NCBI GenBank assembly: GCA_947475065.1
Contig: CANJLB010000001.1
Location: 1-64,000, forward strand
Direction of reading: 5' to 3'
DNA length: 64,000 bases
Source of the DNA: Opitutia bacterium
GTDB lineage: Bacteria > Verrucomicrobiota > Verrucomicrobiia > Opitutales > Opitutaceae
The notes beneath the pieces were generated by a model. It was not told the origin of the DNA, did not search any database, and saw nothing but the letters and a program-made list of their open reading frames with translations. Below, piece after piece: positions 9,568 to 18,623 of this stretch. The stretch's first letter is position 1, and each line of letters starts with the position of its first letter. The position numbers were made by a program, and so were the translations under genes.

Positions 9568-10046
9568 TTTTTATCAGGGCTGTCGGGCTTCTGCACGCTG
9601 CCAAAGGCGAAGCGGCTGATCAAGGACGCAATGTCCACGTCATCCTCGTGCTCGGTGATCTTTCCCTGCCCATCGGTGGCGATCAGGTCGGGGTCGCCGC
9701 CGGGAGCGAGGCCGACGTATTTGTCGCCAATGAGCCCGGCGGTGCGGATCGAGGCGATGGTGTCCAGCGGGAGCCGCACGTCCTTGGGCAGGCGCAGCTC
9801 AACGATGGCGCGGTAGCGCTTCCCGTCGAGGCGCACGGCCACGACCCGGCCGACCGGCACGCCGGCAATGACGACGTTGCTGCCGGGGTTGAGGCTGCCG
9901 GTGTTGGCAAACTCGGCGGTGACGGTGTAAGTGTCGCCGTGGACGAGCGAACCGGAGCCGATCTTGAGCGCGAGCAGGCCGAGTGCGACCAGGCCGGCGA
10001 AGACAAAGACGCCGACGGCGAGTTCGAGTTTGGTTTGTTGTTTCAT
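9564..10046 (-). CDS. mlaD: MlaD MCE-domain membrane-anchored protein
   Basis: MlaD is the substrate-binding MCE-domain subunit of the MlaFED ABC transporter. The 160-residue product has one N-terminal membrane helix (LAVGVFVFAGLVALGLLALK, about 9-28), then the MCE domain with FANTGSLNPGSNVVIAGVPV near 45-64 and a C-terminal GLIGDKYVGLAPGGDPD. A strong GGAGG Shine-Dalgarno inside the end of mlaF precedes the ATG at 10046, and the start overlaps the mlaF stop by four bases. Length matches single-MCE-domain MlaD proteins. Confidence 0.94.
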   Translation of the reverse strand: MKQQTKLELAVGVFVFAGLVALGLLALKIGSGSLVHGDTYTVTAEFANTGSLNPGSNVVIAGVPVGRVVAVRLDGKRYRAIVELRLPKDVRLPLDTIASIRTAGLIGDKYVGLAPGGDPDLIATDGQGKITEHEDDVDIASLISRFAFGSVQKPDSPDKK

Positions 10047-10855
10047 GATGGTTCCTCCGAAGGCAGGGTTTCGCCACGGCGCAAGGCCGCAATGGTGTCA
10101 CGCAGCGCGGCGGCGCTGTCGCGAAAGGAGCGCACGGCCGGATCGTCCGACCGGGAAAACTCGGCCGGCGTGCCCTGAAAGCGCATCCGGCCCGCGTCAA
10201 GCAGCGCGATGCGGTCGCTCACGGCAAGGGCCTCGGGCACGTCATGGGTGACGAGCACGGCGGTGAAGCCGAACTGGCGCTGATATTTGGCGACCATCTC
10301 AAAGACGGAGTTGCGGCGGAGCGGGTCGAGCCCGGCGGTGGGCTCGTCGAACAGGACGAGTTCGGGGCGGGTGACGATGGCGCGGGCGAGCGCGAGGCGT
10401 TTCTGCATACCGCCGGAAAGCTGGGCGGGATGGACATCGCGGTGGCGGTCAAGCTCAAGCTGGCGCAACGCCTCCAGGCTGCGCTCGCGGATTTCCGCAT
10501 TGGGCACCTGCGTCGTGGACTCAAGCGGGAGGGCGACGTTTTCGAGCGCGGTGAGCGAGTCGAAGAGCGCGTTGCTCTGGAAAAGGTAGCTGCACCGGCG
10601 GCGAAACTCGGCGCGGGCGGAGGCGTTGCCGGCGTCCAGCACGCGGCCGTCGAAGCGGATCTCCCCGGCGTCGGGCGTGACGATGCCGGCGAGGCATTTC
10701 AGGAAGACCGACTTGCCCGTGCCGCTCTTGCCCAGCACGGCGACGACGCTGCCGCGCGGCACCAGCAGGTCCGCGCCCGTCAGCACGGGGTGTTCGCCGA
10801 AACGCTTGGCGACGCCGCGCACGTCGAGGAGAAATTCAGTGGCCGGGGCGGTCAT
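10043..10855 (-). CDS. mlaF: MlaF phospholipid ABC transporter ATP-binding protein
   Basis: MlaF is the ATPase of the MlaFED lipid transporter at the inner membrane. The 270-residue product has Walker A GKSGTGKSVFLKCLAG near 45-60, signature LSGGMQKRLALARAI near 154-168, and Walker B PELVLFDEPTAGLDP near 172-186. The frame is open further upstream, but ATG 10855 is preferred: it opens the ABC domain (LLDVRGVAKRFGEHPVLTG) and overlaps the mlaE stop by four bases, the same coupling used throughout this operon. Confidence 0.94.
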   Translation of the reverse strand: MTAPATEFLLDVRGVAKRFGEHPVLTGADLLVPRGSVVAVLGKSGTGKSVFLKCLAGIVTPDAGEIRFDGRVLDAGNASARAEFRRRCSYLFQSNALFDSLTALENVALPLESTTQVPNAEIRERSLEALRQLELDRHRDVHPAQLSGGMQKRLALARAIVTRPELVLFDEPTAGLDPLRRNSVFEMVAKYQRQFGFTAVLVTHDVPEALAVSDRIALLDAGRMRFQGTPAEFSRSDDPAVRSFRDSAAALRDTIAALRRGETLPSEEPS

Positions 10856-11634
10856 GAGCGGACGAGCAGCGAGGTGATGAGGTAGTCGGCCGCGAGCACG
10901 GCGATGCACGACACGACGACGGCACGGGTGGTCGAGGCGCTCACGGCGCGCGCGCCGGTGGCGCGGCTGCGGCGGTGGGTGTTGTAGCCATTGTGCGCAC
11001 AAATGGCAATCGTGAGCAGGCCAAAGACCACGGCCTTGAGCAGGCACTCCCGCAGGTCGGGCCACCCCACGGCGGCATGCACCGACGCCCAGTAGATGCC
11101 GCCCTGCAACGGCAGCAGCAGCGAGCCTGACAGGTAGCCGCCCCAGATCCCAATGAGTGAAAAAAACGCCGTCTGCACCGGAAATGAGACCGCCGCCGCG
11201 ATGATGCGCGGCGCGATGAGGTAGGCGTGCGGGCTGGCACCCATCGTTTCCAGCGCGTCAATCTGCTCGCTGTTGCGCTGGATGCCCAGTTCGGCCGCGA
11301 GAGCCGAGCCGGCCTGCCCCACGAGCATCAGGGCAGCGAGCACCGGCGCGAGTTCGCGGACGAGTGTCAGCGAGACCAGCTCACCGAGCACGCTCGTCGA
11401 ACCGTAGCGGCTGAGCACATAGTAGCCCTGCAGACCCAGGACGAGGCCGGTGAACACACCCACAATCAAAATTACCGGCAGGCAGCGCACCCCCTGCTCG
11501 TAGAGTGCGCGCATGATGCGCCGCCCCAGCTTGCGCGAGCCCACGGCCGAAGCCAGCGACCGCCCCGCAAAAAGGGTGAAGTCACCGAGTTCGCCGACAA
11601 CGGCAAGGGCGGTGCGGCCGAGAGTTTCGATCAT
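10852..11634 (-). CDS. mlaE: MlaE phospholipid ABC transporter permease
   Basis: MlaE is the membrane permease of the MlaFED system. The 260-residue product has the MlaE/YrbE pattern: VILIVGVFTGLVLGLQGYYV, LVRELAPVLAALMLVGQAGS near 90-110, and the ELGIQRNSEQIDALETMGA coupling region, with five to six predicted membrane helices. The start is placed at ATG 11634 (MIETLGRTAL), because the upstream open frame reads into the promoter region shared with gnd and lacks family similarity. It is the first gene of the five-gene operon; the 124-base divergent region to gnd probably holds both promoters. Confidence 0.93.
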   Translation of the reverse strand: MIETLGRTALAVVGELGDFTLFAGRSLASAVGSRKLGRRIMRALYEQGVRCLPVILIVGVFTGLVLGLQGYYVLSRYGSTSVLGELVSLTLVRELAPVLAALMLVGQAGSALAAELGIQRNSEQIDALETMGASPHAYLIAPRIIAAAVSFPVQTAFFSLIGIWGGYLSGSLLLPLQGGIYWASVHAAVGWPDLRECLLKAVVFGLLTIAICAHNGYNTHRRSRATGARAVSASTTRAVVVSCIAVLAADYLITSLLVRS

Positions 11635-11758
11635 AAAGCCACCGAACCGTGACAATTCGCCGCAGCGGCGCAAGCCGACATGATGCGGCAGCTGAAAAGG
11701 AGAAAATTTGAGTTGGTTTTCTCTCCCGAACCACCAACCATGCGATCCTTTCAATCCC

Positions 11759-13279
11759 ATGCCCAAATCCCGCTCCGACATCGGACTCATCGGCCTCGCC
11801 GTCATGGGTCAGAACCTCGCCCTCAACATCGCCGACCACGGCTTCCAAATCTCGGTTTATAACCGCACGACCGACAAGACCGACAAGTTTGTCTCCGAAA
11901 ACCCCAATACGCCCGGCGGCGTGGTCGGAACCAAGACACCCGAGGAGTTCGTCGCCTCGCTCGCCAAGCCCCGCAAGATCGTCATCCTCGTGCAGGCCGG
12001 CAAGGGCACCGACGCCGTCATTGACAGCCTCGTGCCGTTGCTCGAAGCCGGCGACATCGTGATTGACGGCGGCAACGCCCTCTGGACCGACACCATCCGC
12101 CGCGAAAAGGCCCTCAAGGAAAAAGGACTGCGTTTCGTCGGCAGCGGCACATCCGGCGGCGAGGAAGGCGCACGTTTCGGCCCGTCGCTCATGCCGGGCT
12201 GCGATTTCGCAGCGTGGAAGGAAATCAAACCCATCTGGGAGGCGATCGCCGCCAAGGTGGATGCCAAGACCGGCAAGCCCATCACGGGCGCGAAGCCCGG
12301 CAAACCCGTCTCGGGCGGGGTGCCTTGCACGACTTACATCGGTGAAAACGGCGCCGGCCACTACGTCAAGATGGTCCACAATGGCATCGAATATGGCGAC
12401 ATGCAGATGATCTGCGAGGCCTACGACCTCATGCGCGGCCTGCTGGGTATGAAGCCCGCCGAGATGGGTGCAATCTTCTCCGAGTGGAACGCCGGCAAGC
12501 TCGACAGCTTCCTCATCGAAATCACCGCCGACATCCTGAAACAGAAGGATCCTGTCACGAAAAAACCTTTTGTGGACATCGTCCTCGACACCGCCGGCCA
12601 GAAAGGCACCGGCAAATGGACCTCGGTCAACGCACTCGACATGGGCGTCGCCGCTCCGACTGTCGCCGAGTCGGTTTTCGCGCGCTGCGTTTCCGCCATC
12701 AAGGAGGAACGCGTCGCCGCGTCGAAAATCCTGAAAGGTCCGGGCAAAAAATACCGCGGCTCCAAAAAGGCGCTCATTGCCGCCATCCACGACGCGCTCT
12801 ACTGCTCGAAAATCTGCTCCTACGCGCAGGGCTTCCAGCTCATGCGTGCCGCCCAGGCCGAATACAACTGGAAGCTCAACTTCGGCCAGATTGCGCAGAT
12901 TTTCCGGGGCGGCTGCATCATCCGTGCGGCGTTTCTCCAGAAGATCACGGAGGCCTACGCCCGGAAGCCGGAGCTGGCCAACCTGCTCCTCGACCCGTAT
13001 TTTAAAAAGACGGTGCAAAAGGCGCAGGCCAACTGGCGCAAGGTCGTCGCCCTCTCCGCCGAGTGTGGCGTACCCGCCCCCACGTTCGCCTCCGCCCTTT
13101 CCTACTACGACAGCTACCGCTCGGCCCGCCTGCCGGCCAACCTGCTGCAAGCCCAGCGCGATTACTTTGGCGCCCATACCTACGAGCGCGTGGACCAGCC
13201 GCGCGGCAAGTTCTTCCATGTGGACTGGCCCGAGCCGACACGCCCGCAGCTGGCGATTGAAAAAGCTGGTGGCCATTGA
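11759..13279 (+). CDS. gnd: 6-phosphogluconate dehydrogenase, decarboxylating
   Basis: Gnd oxidatively decarboxylates 6-phosphogluconate to ribulose 5-phosphate with NADP+ in the pentose phosphate pathway. The 506-residue product shows the NADP-binding start [20 protein letters not shown], then [12 protein letters not shown] near 101-112 and [20 protein letters not shown] near 127-146. The catalytic region is [18 protein letters not shown] near 197-214. It is somewhat longer than typical bacterial enzymes (about 470 residues), with extra sequence near [21 protein letters not shown] 11759 is chosen because it sits directly before the Rossmann fold; an in-frame Met at 11708 lacks family sequence. 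Confidence 0.95.
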   Translation: MPKSRSDIGLIGLAVMGQNLALNIADHGFQISVYNRTTDKTDKFVSENPNTPGGVVGTKTPEEFVASLAKPRKIVILVQAGKGTDAVIDSLVPLLEAGDIVIDGGNALWTDTIRREKALKEKGLRFVGSGTSGGEEGARFGPSLMPGCDFAAWKEIKPIWEAIAAKVDAKTGKPITGAKPGKPVSGGVPCTTYIGENGAGHYVKMVHNGIEYGDMQMICEAYDLMRGLLGMKPAEMGAIFSEWNAGKLDSFLIEITADILKQKDPVTKKPFVDIVLDTAGQKGTGKWTSVNALDMGVAAPTVAESVFARCVSAIKEERVAASKILKGPGKKYRGSKKALIAAIHDALYCSKICSYAQGFQLMRAAQAEYNWKLNFGQIAQIFRGGCIIRAAFLQKITEAYARKPELANLLLDPYFKKTVQKAQANWRKVVALSAECGVPAPTFASALSYYDSYRSARLPANLLQAQRDYFGAHTYERVDQPRGKFFHVDWPEPTRPQLAIEKAGGH

Positions 13280-13330
13280 TCAACGTGGCATCGCGCCCTC
13301 GCAGCTCGCTAGCGTGAAGCGAGCCTGTGG

Positions 13331-13383
13331 CCCTGCGCGTGAGCGCAGGGAATTCCGTTCTGTGCGCCCCCATCCGGGCGCAC
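13331..13383. terminator. Two hairpins between convergent gnd and the ABC-F gene
   Basis: ccctgcgc (13331-13338) pairs perfectly with gcgcaggg (13343-13350) over a GTGA tetraloop. Then gtgcgccc (13362-13369) pairs perfectly with gggcgcac (13376-13383). The genes converge here, so a bidirectional terminator role is plausible. Neither hairpin has a following T-run, so Rho-independent termination is uncertain. Confidence 0.45.
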
Positions 13384-13387
13384 GGGC

Positions 13388-15217
13388 TTAACTTCCGGCC
13401 CGCACCGCTTCCAGCTCTTCCCAGCGGGCGAAGGCTGTGGCGTGGCCGGCTTCGACGGCGTCGAGGCGGGCCTTCACCTCGGCGAACTTCGCCGCCTCGC
13501 TTTTGTAGAACGCCGGATCGGCAAGCCGGGCGGCGAGCAGTGCCTGTTCGGCCTCGAGCGCTTCGATCTGCGCCGGAAGCGCGTCCAGCTCGCGCTGCTC
13601 CTTGTTCGTCAGTTTGCGGGCCGGCCGGGCTTTGGCCGTGGCCGAAAATGTCGGTCCTGGTTGCATTTTGCCTGCCCCTGTCACCGGGGCAACCGCCGGC
13701 CTGGCTACACCGCGTTTTTTCTTCTCCGCCAGCCAGTCCGTGTAACCGCCGACACAGTCGGTGATCACCCCGTCGCCCTCAAATACGAGCGAACTCGTCA
13801 CCACTTCGTCGAGGAACTCACGGTCGTGGCTCACCAGCAGGACGGTGCCAGGGAACTCCACGAGCAAGTCCTCCAGCAGGTCGAGCGTCTCGATGTCGAG
13901 GTCGTTGGTCGGCTCGTCGAGCACGAGCACGTTGGCGGGTTTGGTGAACAGGCGGGCAAGCAGGAGGCGGTTGCGCTCGCCGCCGGAGAGCACCCGGGCG
14001 GGCGTGCGGGCGCGGTCGGGGGCGAAAAGAAAATCCTGCAGGTAACTGATGACATGCCGCGTGCGGCCGTCCACCGTGACGTGCGTGTTGCCGTTGGCGA
14101 TATTGTCGGCTACGGTGCGGTTGTCGTCAATCTGCGCGCGCAGCTGGTCGTAATAGACGACCTCAAGGTTGGTGCCATGCTTGATCGTGCCGCCGGTCGG
14201 TGCCAGCTGGCCGAGGAGCAGCTTGATCAGGGTGGTCTTGCCTGCGCCGTTCGGGCCGATGAGACCGATCTTGTCGCCCCGGATGATGGTGGTGGTGAAA
14301 TCACGCACGAGCACGCGGCCGTCGGGATAGGCAAATGTCATGTTCTCCACGTCAACGACTTTCACGCCGCTCGGCGTGGCGTCGCCCAGGCGGAGGGTGA
14401 CGTTGCCGACCTTGGTCCGACGGGCGCGGCGTTCGGCACGGAGCGCGGCGAGCTGCTCCAGGCGCGCGCCGGCGCGCTTGCGCTGGGCAGAGGGCTTGCG
14501 CCGGGCCCATTCTTCCTCCTGGGCCAGTTTCTTGTCGGCCAGCTCGCGGCGGCGCTCCTCAGCCTCAAGACGCTCCTGGCGGCGGAAGAGAAACGTGTCG
14601 TAGTCGCAGTCCCAGTTGGTGATGACACCGCGGTCAAGCTCGACGATGCGCGTGGCGAGCCGCTTGAGGAACGCCCGGTCATGGGTGACGAAAAACAGGC
14701 CGATTTTCTGCGCGAGCAGGAATTCCTCCAGCCAGAGAATGGCGGCGAGGTCGAGATGGTTGGTCGGCTCGTCGAGCAGGAGCAGGTCGGGCTGGCTGGC
14801 CAGCGCGCGGGCCAGCAGCACGCGACGCTTGAGCCCGCCGGACAATTTGGAAAACTCCGCCCCCGGATCGAGGCCGGTCTGGGCGAGCAGGTCCTCGAGG
14901 CGCACGTCGCGCTGCCAGTCCTCCTCGTGGGCGTCGGCCGAGCGCAGGCCGGCCGCGACGAGGTCGTGGACGTTGCCCGTGAGATCGGCCGGCACCTCCT
15001 GCACCAGCCGCGCGAAATGCGCGCCGGGCTGGCGGAACACCTGCCCGGTGTCGGATTTCACCTCCCCGGCGATGAGCTTCATCAGCGTGGACTTGCCCGC
15101 GCCGTTGCGGCCGAGCAGGCAGACACGTTCGCCGGCATCAACCTGGAAGTTGACGTGGTCGAGCACCGGCGGGCCGCCGAAGGCATGGGAAACATCAAGC
15201 AGACTGAAAAGCGCCAT
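13388..15217 (-). CDS. uup: ABC-F family ATPase (Uup-like)
   Basis: This 609-residue soluble protein contains two ABC ATPase domains and no membrane segment, the ABC-F layout. Domain 1: Walker A GRNGAGKSTLMKLIAGEV near 36-53 and signature LSGGLKRRVLLARAL. Domain 2: Walker A GPNGAGKTTLIKLLLGQL near 325-342 and LSGGERNRLLLARLF, followed by DEPTNDLD. A charged coiled-coil tail (about 530-605, KLTNKEQRELDALPAQIEAL) is typical of Uup. The family acts on the ribosome or in DNA transactions; which applies is not shown by the sequence. Start ATG 15217 (MALFSLLDVSHAFGG) is preferred over an in-frame codon 14 residues upstream. Confidence 0.88.
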   Translation of the reverse strand: MALFSLLDVSHAFGGPPVLDHVNFQVDAGERVCLLGRNGAGKSTLMKLIAGEVKSDTGQVFRQPGAHFARLVQEVPADLTGNVHDLVAAGLRSADAHEEDWQRDVRLEDLLAQTGLDPGAEFSKLSGGLKRRVLLARALASQPDLLLLDEPTNHLDLAAILWLEEFLLAQKIGLFFVTHDRAFLKRLATRIVELDRGVITNWDCDYDTFLFRRQERLEAEERRRELADKKLAQEEEWARRKPSAQRKRAGARLEQLAALRAERRARRTKVGNVTLRLGDATPSGVKVVDVENMTFAYPDGRVLVRDFTTTIIRGDKIGLIGPNGAGKTTLIKLLLGQLAPTGGTIKHGTNLEVVYYDQLRAQIDDNRTVADNIANGNTHVTVDGRTRHVISYLQDFLFAPDRARTPARVLSGGERNRLLLARLFTKPANVLVLDEPTNDLDIETLDLLEDLLVEFPGTVLLVSHDREFLDEVVTSSLVFEGDGVITDCVGGYTDWLAEKKKRGVARPAVAPVTGAGKMQPGPTFSATAKARPARKLTNKEQRELDALPAQIEALEAEQALLAARLADPAFYKSEAAKFAEVKARLDAVEAGHATAFARWEELEAVRAGS

Positions 15218-15359
15218 GGGAAACCGACCACCATAAATGGACGCAACGCGCAAACGCAATGCACGAGGATTGGTTTGGGCAGGCGCTTCCTAACCGCCAA
15301 TAGACTGAGACCTACCAACGAAACCAGGCCAAACGCAGCGCCGTGCAGACGGCTGCTAT

Positions 15360-15963
15360 TCAGGCACGGAATTTTCCCCGATGTTTCCGCCGCCACACCA
15401 CCGCGCCGAGCACCGCAAGCCCGAGCACTGCGGCAGAGGCCGAGGGCTCGGGAACGGATCCGACGCTGGAAAACCGCACCTCGTCCACGAAAACAAAGCT
15501 GCCGCCGAAACGGGCCAGGTCAATTTGGATGGTGTTGCCCGTCCAGGTGCCGACAAAGTTCAAAAAACTCGCGGGTGCCGTCGGCGATCTCGTCGCCGCC
15601 CAGCGCAAAGGTCGAACCGCTGATCATCACGCTGGCCGGGAGAAAAATATTGCCCGATACTTCGCCCCGGTTGAAACCGATCTGCACCTCATGAACGGTC
15701 GGGCTGCCGGTGAAAGTGAACGACAGCGTGGGACCCACGGTATTCCAGCCCACCCACTCCTGGGCGTTGCCGTGGCCAAGATCGAGCGTCCAGTCATTGG
15801 CTCCCAGAATGCCGTCCGTGAGCTGCACACCCGTGTCGTCGAAGTAGGTGAACAATCCCGTCTGGCCGGCCGTGGCGGTGTAGGAAACCGACGTGACCAA
15901 CTGCGCGCGGGCCACCGAGGCCCCGGCCAGCAGGACGAACAAAAATATGGCGCTACGACCCAT
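15360..15963 (-). pseudogene. PEP-CTERM sorting-domain protein, frameshifted
   Basis: Two overlapping frames together make one recognisable secreted protein. The first frame (from ATG 15963) has a signal peptide, MGRSAIFLFVLLAGASVARA, and runs to the motif FALGGDEIADGTREF. The second frame resumes with LNFVGTWTGNTIQIDL and ends in a PEP-CTERM domain: VPEPSASAAVLGLAVLGAVV followed by WRRKHRG. The switch falls at a run of six T on the coding strand (15562-15567). One T fewer would join the frames as DGTREFLNFVGTW with no other change. So this is either a one-base sequencing error, a recent inactivation, or a slippery tract. PEP-CTERM proteins are exported and processed by exosortase; no exosortase gene is in the window. 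Downstream of uup, divergent from panB. Confidence 0.75.
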
Positions 15964-16100
15964 GGCCGAGTGATCACAAGAAATTATGCACCGTGCAAGG
16001 CCATTTTCCTTGCAGGCCTTGTCGGCGGCGCTCGCTGGGGGCGCGGATGGAACACAGTGTTGGCTTTTGTCGGCGGCTGTGAAAGATTGCCCGTCCAACA

Positions 16101-16889
16101 ATGAAATCAGTCCTCGAGTTCAAGGCCCGCAAGACGTCCGGCCCGAAGATCAGCATGGTCTCGGCCTATACGCATTGGGAGTCGCGCTTCCTCGCCGCCT
16201 CGCCGGTGGACTGCATCCTCGTGGGCGACAGCCTGGCGGTCGTGCTCGACGGCGAGCCGCTGACGTTTGCCGCCACGCCGGAGATCATGGCGCGGCACAT
16301 CCGCGCCGTCGCGCGCGGCGCGGGCGGCAAGCTGGTGATTGGCGACTTCCCCTTTCTCGCCGCACGGCGGGGCATCGTGGCCGCCGTGGATTGCGCCGCC
16401 GGGTTTCTCCGGGCCGGCGCGAGCGCGGTGAAAATCGAGGGTGTGGACGGCCATGAGGACGTGCTGCGCCACCTCGTGCAGTCAGGCGTGCCGGTGCTCG
16501 GCCACATCGGGCTTACGCCGCAGTCGCTTCATGCGCTCGGCGGCTACAAGGTGCAGGGCAAGGGCGAGGCCGCCGCCGCCGACCTCGTGCGGCAGGCGCG
16601 TGCCATCGAGGCGGCGGGTTGCTTCGGGCTCGTGCTCGAGTGCGTACCGCCCGCAGTCGCGCGTGAAATCACCGCGGCGGTCGGCATCCCGACGATCGGC
16701 ATCGGCGCCGGACACGACACCGACGGACAGGTGCTCGTCTTTCATGACCTGCTGGGACTGAATCCCGGCTTCGACACCCGTTTCATACGGCGCTTCGCCG
16801 ACGGCGGTGCAGTAGTCGGCCATGGGCTGGCGGCGTTCGCGAAGGCCGTCGCCAAGGGCGACTACCCGAACAAAAGGGAAACCTACTGA
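16101..16889 (+). CDS. panB: 3-methyl-2-oxobutanoate hydroxymethyltransferase
   Basis: PanB transfers a hydroxymethyl group from 5,10-methylene-THF to ketoisovalerate, making ketopantoate in pantothenate synthesis. The 262-residue product carries MVSAYTHWESRFLA, VGDSLAVVLDG near 42-52, AVKIEGVDG near 107-116, HIGLTPQSLHALGGYKVQGK near 136-155, and the C-terminal GIPTIGIGAGHDTDGQVLVF near 191-210. It begins the pantothenate/CoA gene group on this strand, followed by coaC after 152 bases that hold an inverted repeat. The ketoisovalerate substrate comes from the IlvD pathway. Confidence 0.95.
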   Translation: MKSVLEFKARKTSGPKISMVSAYTHWESRFLAASPVDCILVGDSLAVVLDGEPLTFAATPEIMARHIRAVARGAGGKLVIGDFPFLAARRGIVAAVDCAAGFLRAGASAVKIEGVDGHEDVLRHLVQSGVPVLGHIGLTPQSLHALGGYKVQGKGEAAAADLVRQARAIEAAGCFGLVLECVPPAVAREITAAVGIPTIGIGAGHDTDGQVLVFHDLLGLNPGFDTRFIRRFADGGAVVGHGLAAFAKAVAKGDYPNKRETY

Positions 16890-16913
16890 AATCATCAAGC
16901 CAAACCTCCGCGC

Positions 16914-17022
16914 GCGACACAGAGAGCACAGAGGTCCAATCCGAGTTCACCGAGTCAGACCTCCAGATTTTTTTTGCGCCATCCTCCGTGACCTCTCCCG
17001 CCTCCTCTGTGCCCTCTGTGTC
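16914..17022. repeat. CACAGAG-type inverted repeat between panB and coaC
   Basis: The left arm (16914-16934) reads gcgacacagagagcacagag; the right arm (17004-17022) reads cctctgtgccctctgtgtc. They are imperfect reverse complements built from CACAGAG/CTCTGTG words. The right arm ends about 20 bases before the coaC start at 17042. The same word family recurs at 17612-17773, 55909-55938 and 60979-61132. Confidence 0.7.
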
Positions 17023-17041
17023 CCAATCCGAATTTTCCTCC

Positions 17042-17611
17042 ATGCCCGCCGCCAAACCGCGCCTCCTGTTTCTGCTCAGCGGCTCCATCGCCTGCTACAA
17101 GGCATGCCACGCCATCTCGCGGCTGACCCAGGCCGGTATCGAGGTTCGCACGGTCGCCACGCCCGCCGCGCTGCGTTTCGTTGGCGGGGCGACGCTGGAG
17201 GGGCTGACGGGCTCGCCGGTGTTCAGCGATGTGTGGACCGAGGGCCGCGCCATGGATCACATCAACCTCGCGCGCTGGGCCGACCTCGCGCTCGTCTGCC
17301 CGGCCACAGCGAACACCCTCAACCGCCTCGCCGCCGGCCTGGCCGACGATCCCATCGGCGCGCTGTTTCTCGCGTGGGAAATCCAGCAGAAGCCGTGGTG
17401 GGTCGCCCCCGCGATGAACCACGCCATGCTCGCGCATCCGGCCACGCAGGCGTCACTCGCCCGGCTCCGCCCCATGGGCGTGCGCGTGCTCGACGCCGGC
17501 AACGGCGCCCTCGCCTGTGGCGAAACCGGCGAAGGCCGCCTCATCGAGCCGGAGGCGCTCGTCGCCCAGGTGCTCGTCGAACTCGGCCCGAGGATCGCGA
17601 GGCAAGTTTGA
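17042..17611 (+). CDS. coaC: Phosphopantothenoylcysteine decarboxylase (stand-alone CoaC)
   Basis: CoaC decarboxylates 4'-phosphopantothenoylcysteine to phosphopantetheine, using FMN. The 189-residue product is the flavoprotein half of the usual bifunctional CoaBC: FLLSGSIACYKACHAISRLT near 10-29, the catalytic-type histidine region AMDHINLARWADL near 72-84, VCPATANTLNRLAAGLADD near 87-105, and the PAMNHAML signature near 122-129. The substrate-recognition-flap cysteine region ALACGETGEGRL is near 157-168. ATG 17042 opens the flavoprotein fold. The ligase half is a separate gene 176 bases downstream. Confidence 0.9.
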   Translation: MPAAKPRLLFLLSGSIACYKACHAISRLTQAGIEVRTVATPAALRFVGGATLEGLTGSPVFSDVWTEGRAMDHINLARWADLALVCPATANTLNRLAAGLADDPIGALFLAWEIQQKPWWVAPAMNHAMLAHPATQASLARLRPMGVRVLDAGNGALACGETGEGRLIEPEALVAQVLVELGPRIARQV

Positions 17612-17773
17612 ACCACAGAGACACGGAGGGCACGGAGGACTGAAAGTGCGACTGAATCAGCACTGACGGCTCAGACTGAATCGGGCGTTCCGACCGTTTT
17701 CTTCCCACAGATTTCTTCTCCCCGTCCAATGCCATTTTATCATTCTCTCCGTGTCCTCTGTGCCTCGGTGGTT
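17612..17773. repeat. CACAGAG-type inverted repeat between coaC and coaB
   Basis: The left arm (about 17612-17640) begins accacagagacacggaggg right after the coaC stop. The right arm (about 17745-17773) ends ctctgtgcctcggtggtt, 14 bases before the coaB start. The two are roughly 85% complementary over 29 bases. The 100 bases between them contain no gene. Confidence 0.75.
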
Positions 17774-17787
17774 CCATTAAAATTCGC

Positions 17788-18441
17788 ATGAAAATCCTCC
17801 TCACCTCCGGCGCGACGCGCGAGCCGCTTGATGACGTGCGCTTCCTTTCCAACGTCAGCACCGGCGCCACCGGGGCCGCACTGGCTGACGCGCTCGCCGC
17901 ACGTGGACACGCCGTCACCCTCCTGCACGGCATCGGGGCGGTCGCCCCCCGGCGGGTGCGGGCCATGCGTTCGTTTGGCTCGACCGCCGATCTGCGGGCC
18001 CAGCTCCGTGCGCTGGTCGCCACCGGCGGCTTTGACGCGGTCATCCAATGTTCCGCCGTGGCCGACTACACGCCGGCGCGGGTCACACGTGGCAAGATGT
18101 CCTCCGACGCGCCCGCACTCACCCTGAGCCTCGTGCCAACACCGAAAGTTTTGCCGCAGATAAAATCATTCGCCCCTGGCCACGGCAACCGCCCGCCGCT
18201 CGTCATCGGCTTCAAACTCACGACCGGCGCGGGCGCCGCGGCACGGGCCGCCGCGGTAGCGAAGCTCTTCGCGGCCGGCACGGTGGACGCTGCCATCCAC
18301 AACGACATGTCTGAACTGGCGGCCGGACGTGCCCGCCCATTTCGCGCCTATGTCGCAGGCCGCCTCCGGGCAAAAAAGCTCGCCGGGCTGCCTGCACTGG
18401 CGAAATGGCTGGATGGATTCATCCGTACCGCAAGGTTGTAG
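17788..18441 (+). CDS. coaB: Phosphopantothenate--cysteine ligase (stand-alone CoaB)
   Basis: CoaB joins cysteine to 4'-phosphopantothenate, the step before CoaC. The 217-residue product has the CoaB start MKILLTSGATREPLDDVRFL, the SNVSTGATGAALADAL region near 21-36, and AVADYTPARVTRGKMSS near 90-106, with the lysine of the GKMSS motif. GFKLTTGAGA near 145-154 matches the family GFAAET region only loosely. Most bacteria fuse coaB behind coaC in one polypeptide; here they are separate genes in the reverse of reaction order. Start ATG 17788 is unambiguous. Confidence 0.88.
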   Translation: MKILLTSGATREPLDDVRFLSNVSTGATGAALADALAARGHAVTLLHGIGAVAPRRVRAMRSFGSTADLRAQLRALVATGGFDAVIQCSAVADYTPARVTRGKMSSDAPALTLSLVPTPKVLPQIKSFAPGHGNRPPLVIGFKLTTGAGAAARAAAVAKLFAAGTVDAAIHNDMSELAAGRARPFRAYVAGRLRAKKLAGLPALAKWLDGFIRTARL

Positions 18442-18623
18442 CCGGGTCGCTGACGCGAGTGTAAAACCCAGTCCCTCCCACCGGGGATGAAAGACCCCGC
18501 CACAGATCCGCCCGGCCCGGCGCAAGCGCCGGACCTGCCGGCCGGGTCACCTGCGACGTTCAGGCCACATTATCCCGCACTTGCGCCCGACCGCCGCGCC
18601 CGCCAGCCTCGCGCCCTTTCGCC

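Noticed and set aside
13442-15694. Open frame of 750 codons on the plus strand over the ABC-F gene
   Set aside because: Fully antisense to an intact two-domain ATPase; no recognisable motif, composition typical of a shadow frame.
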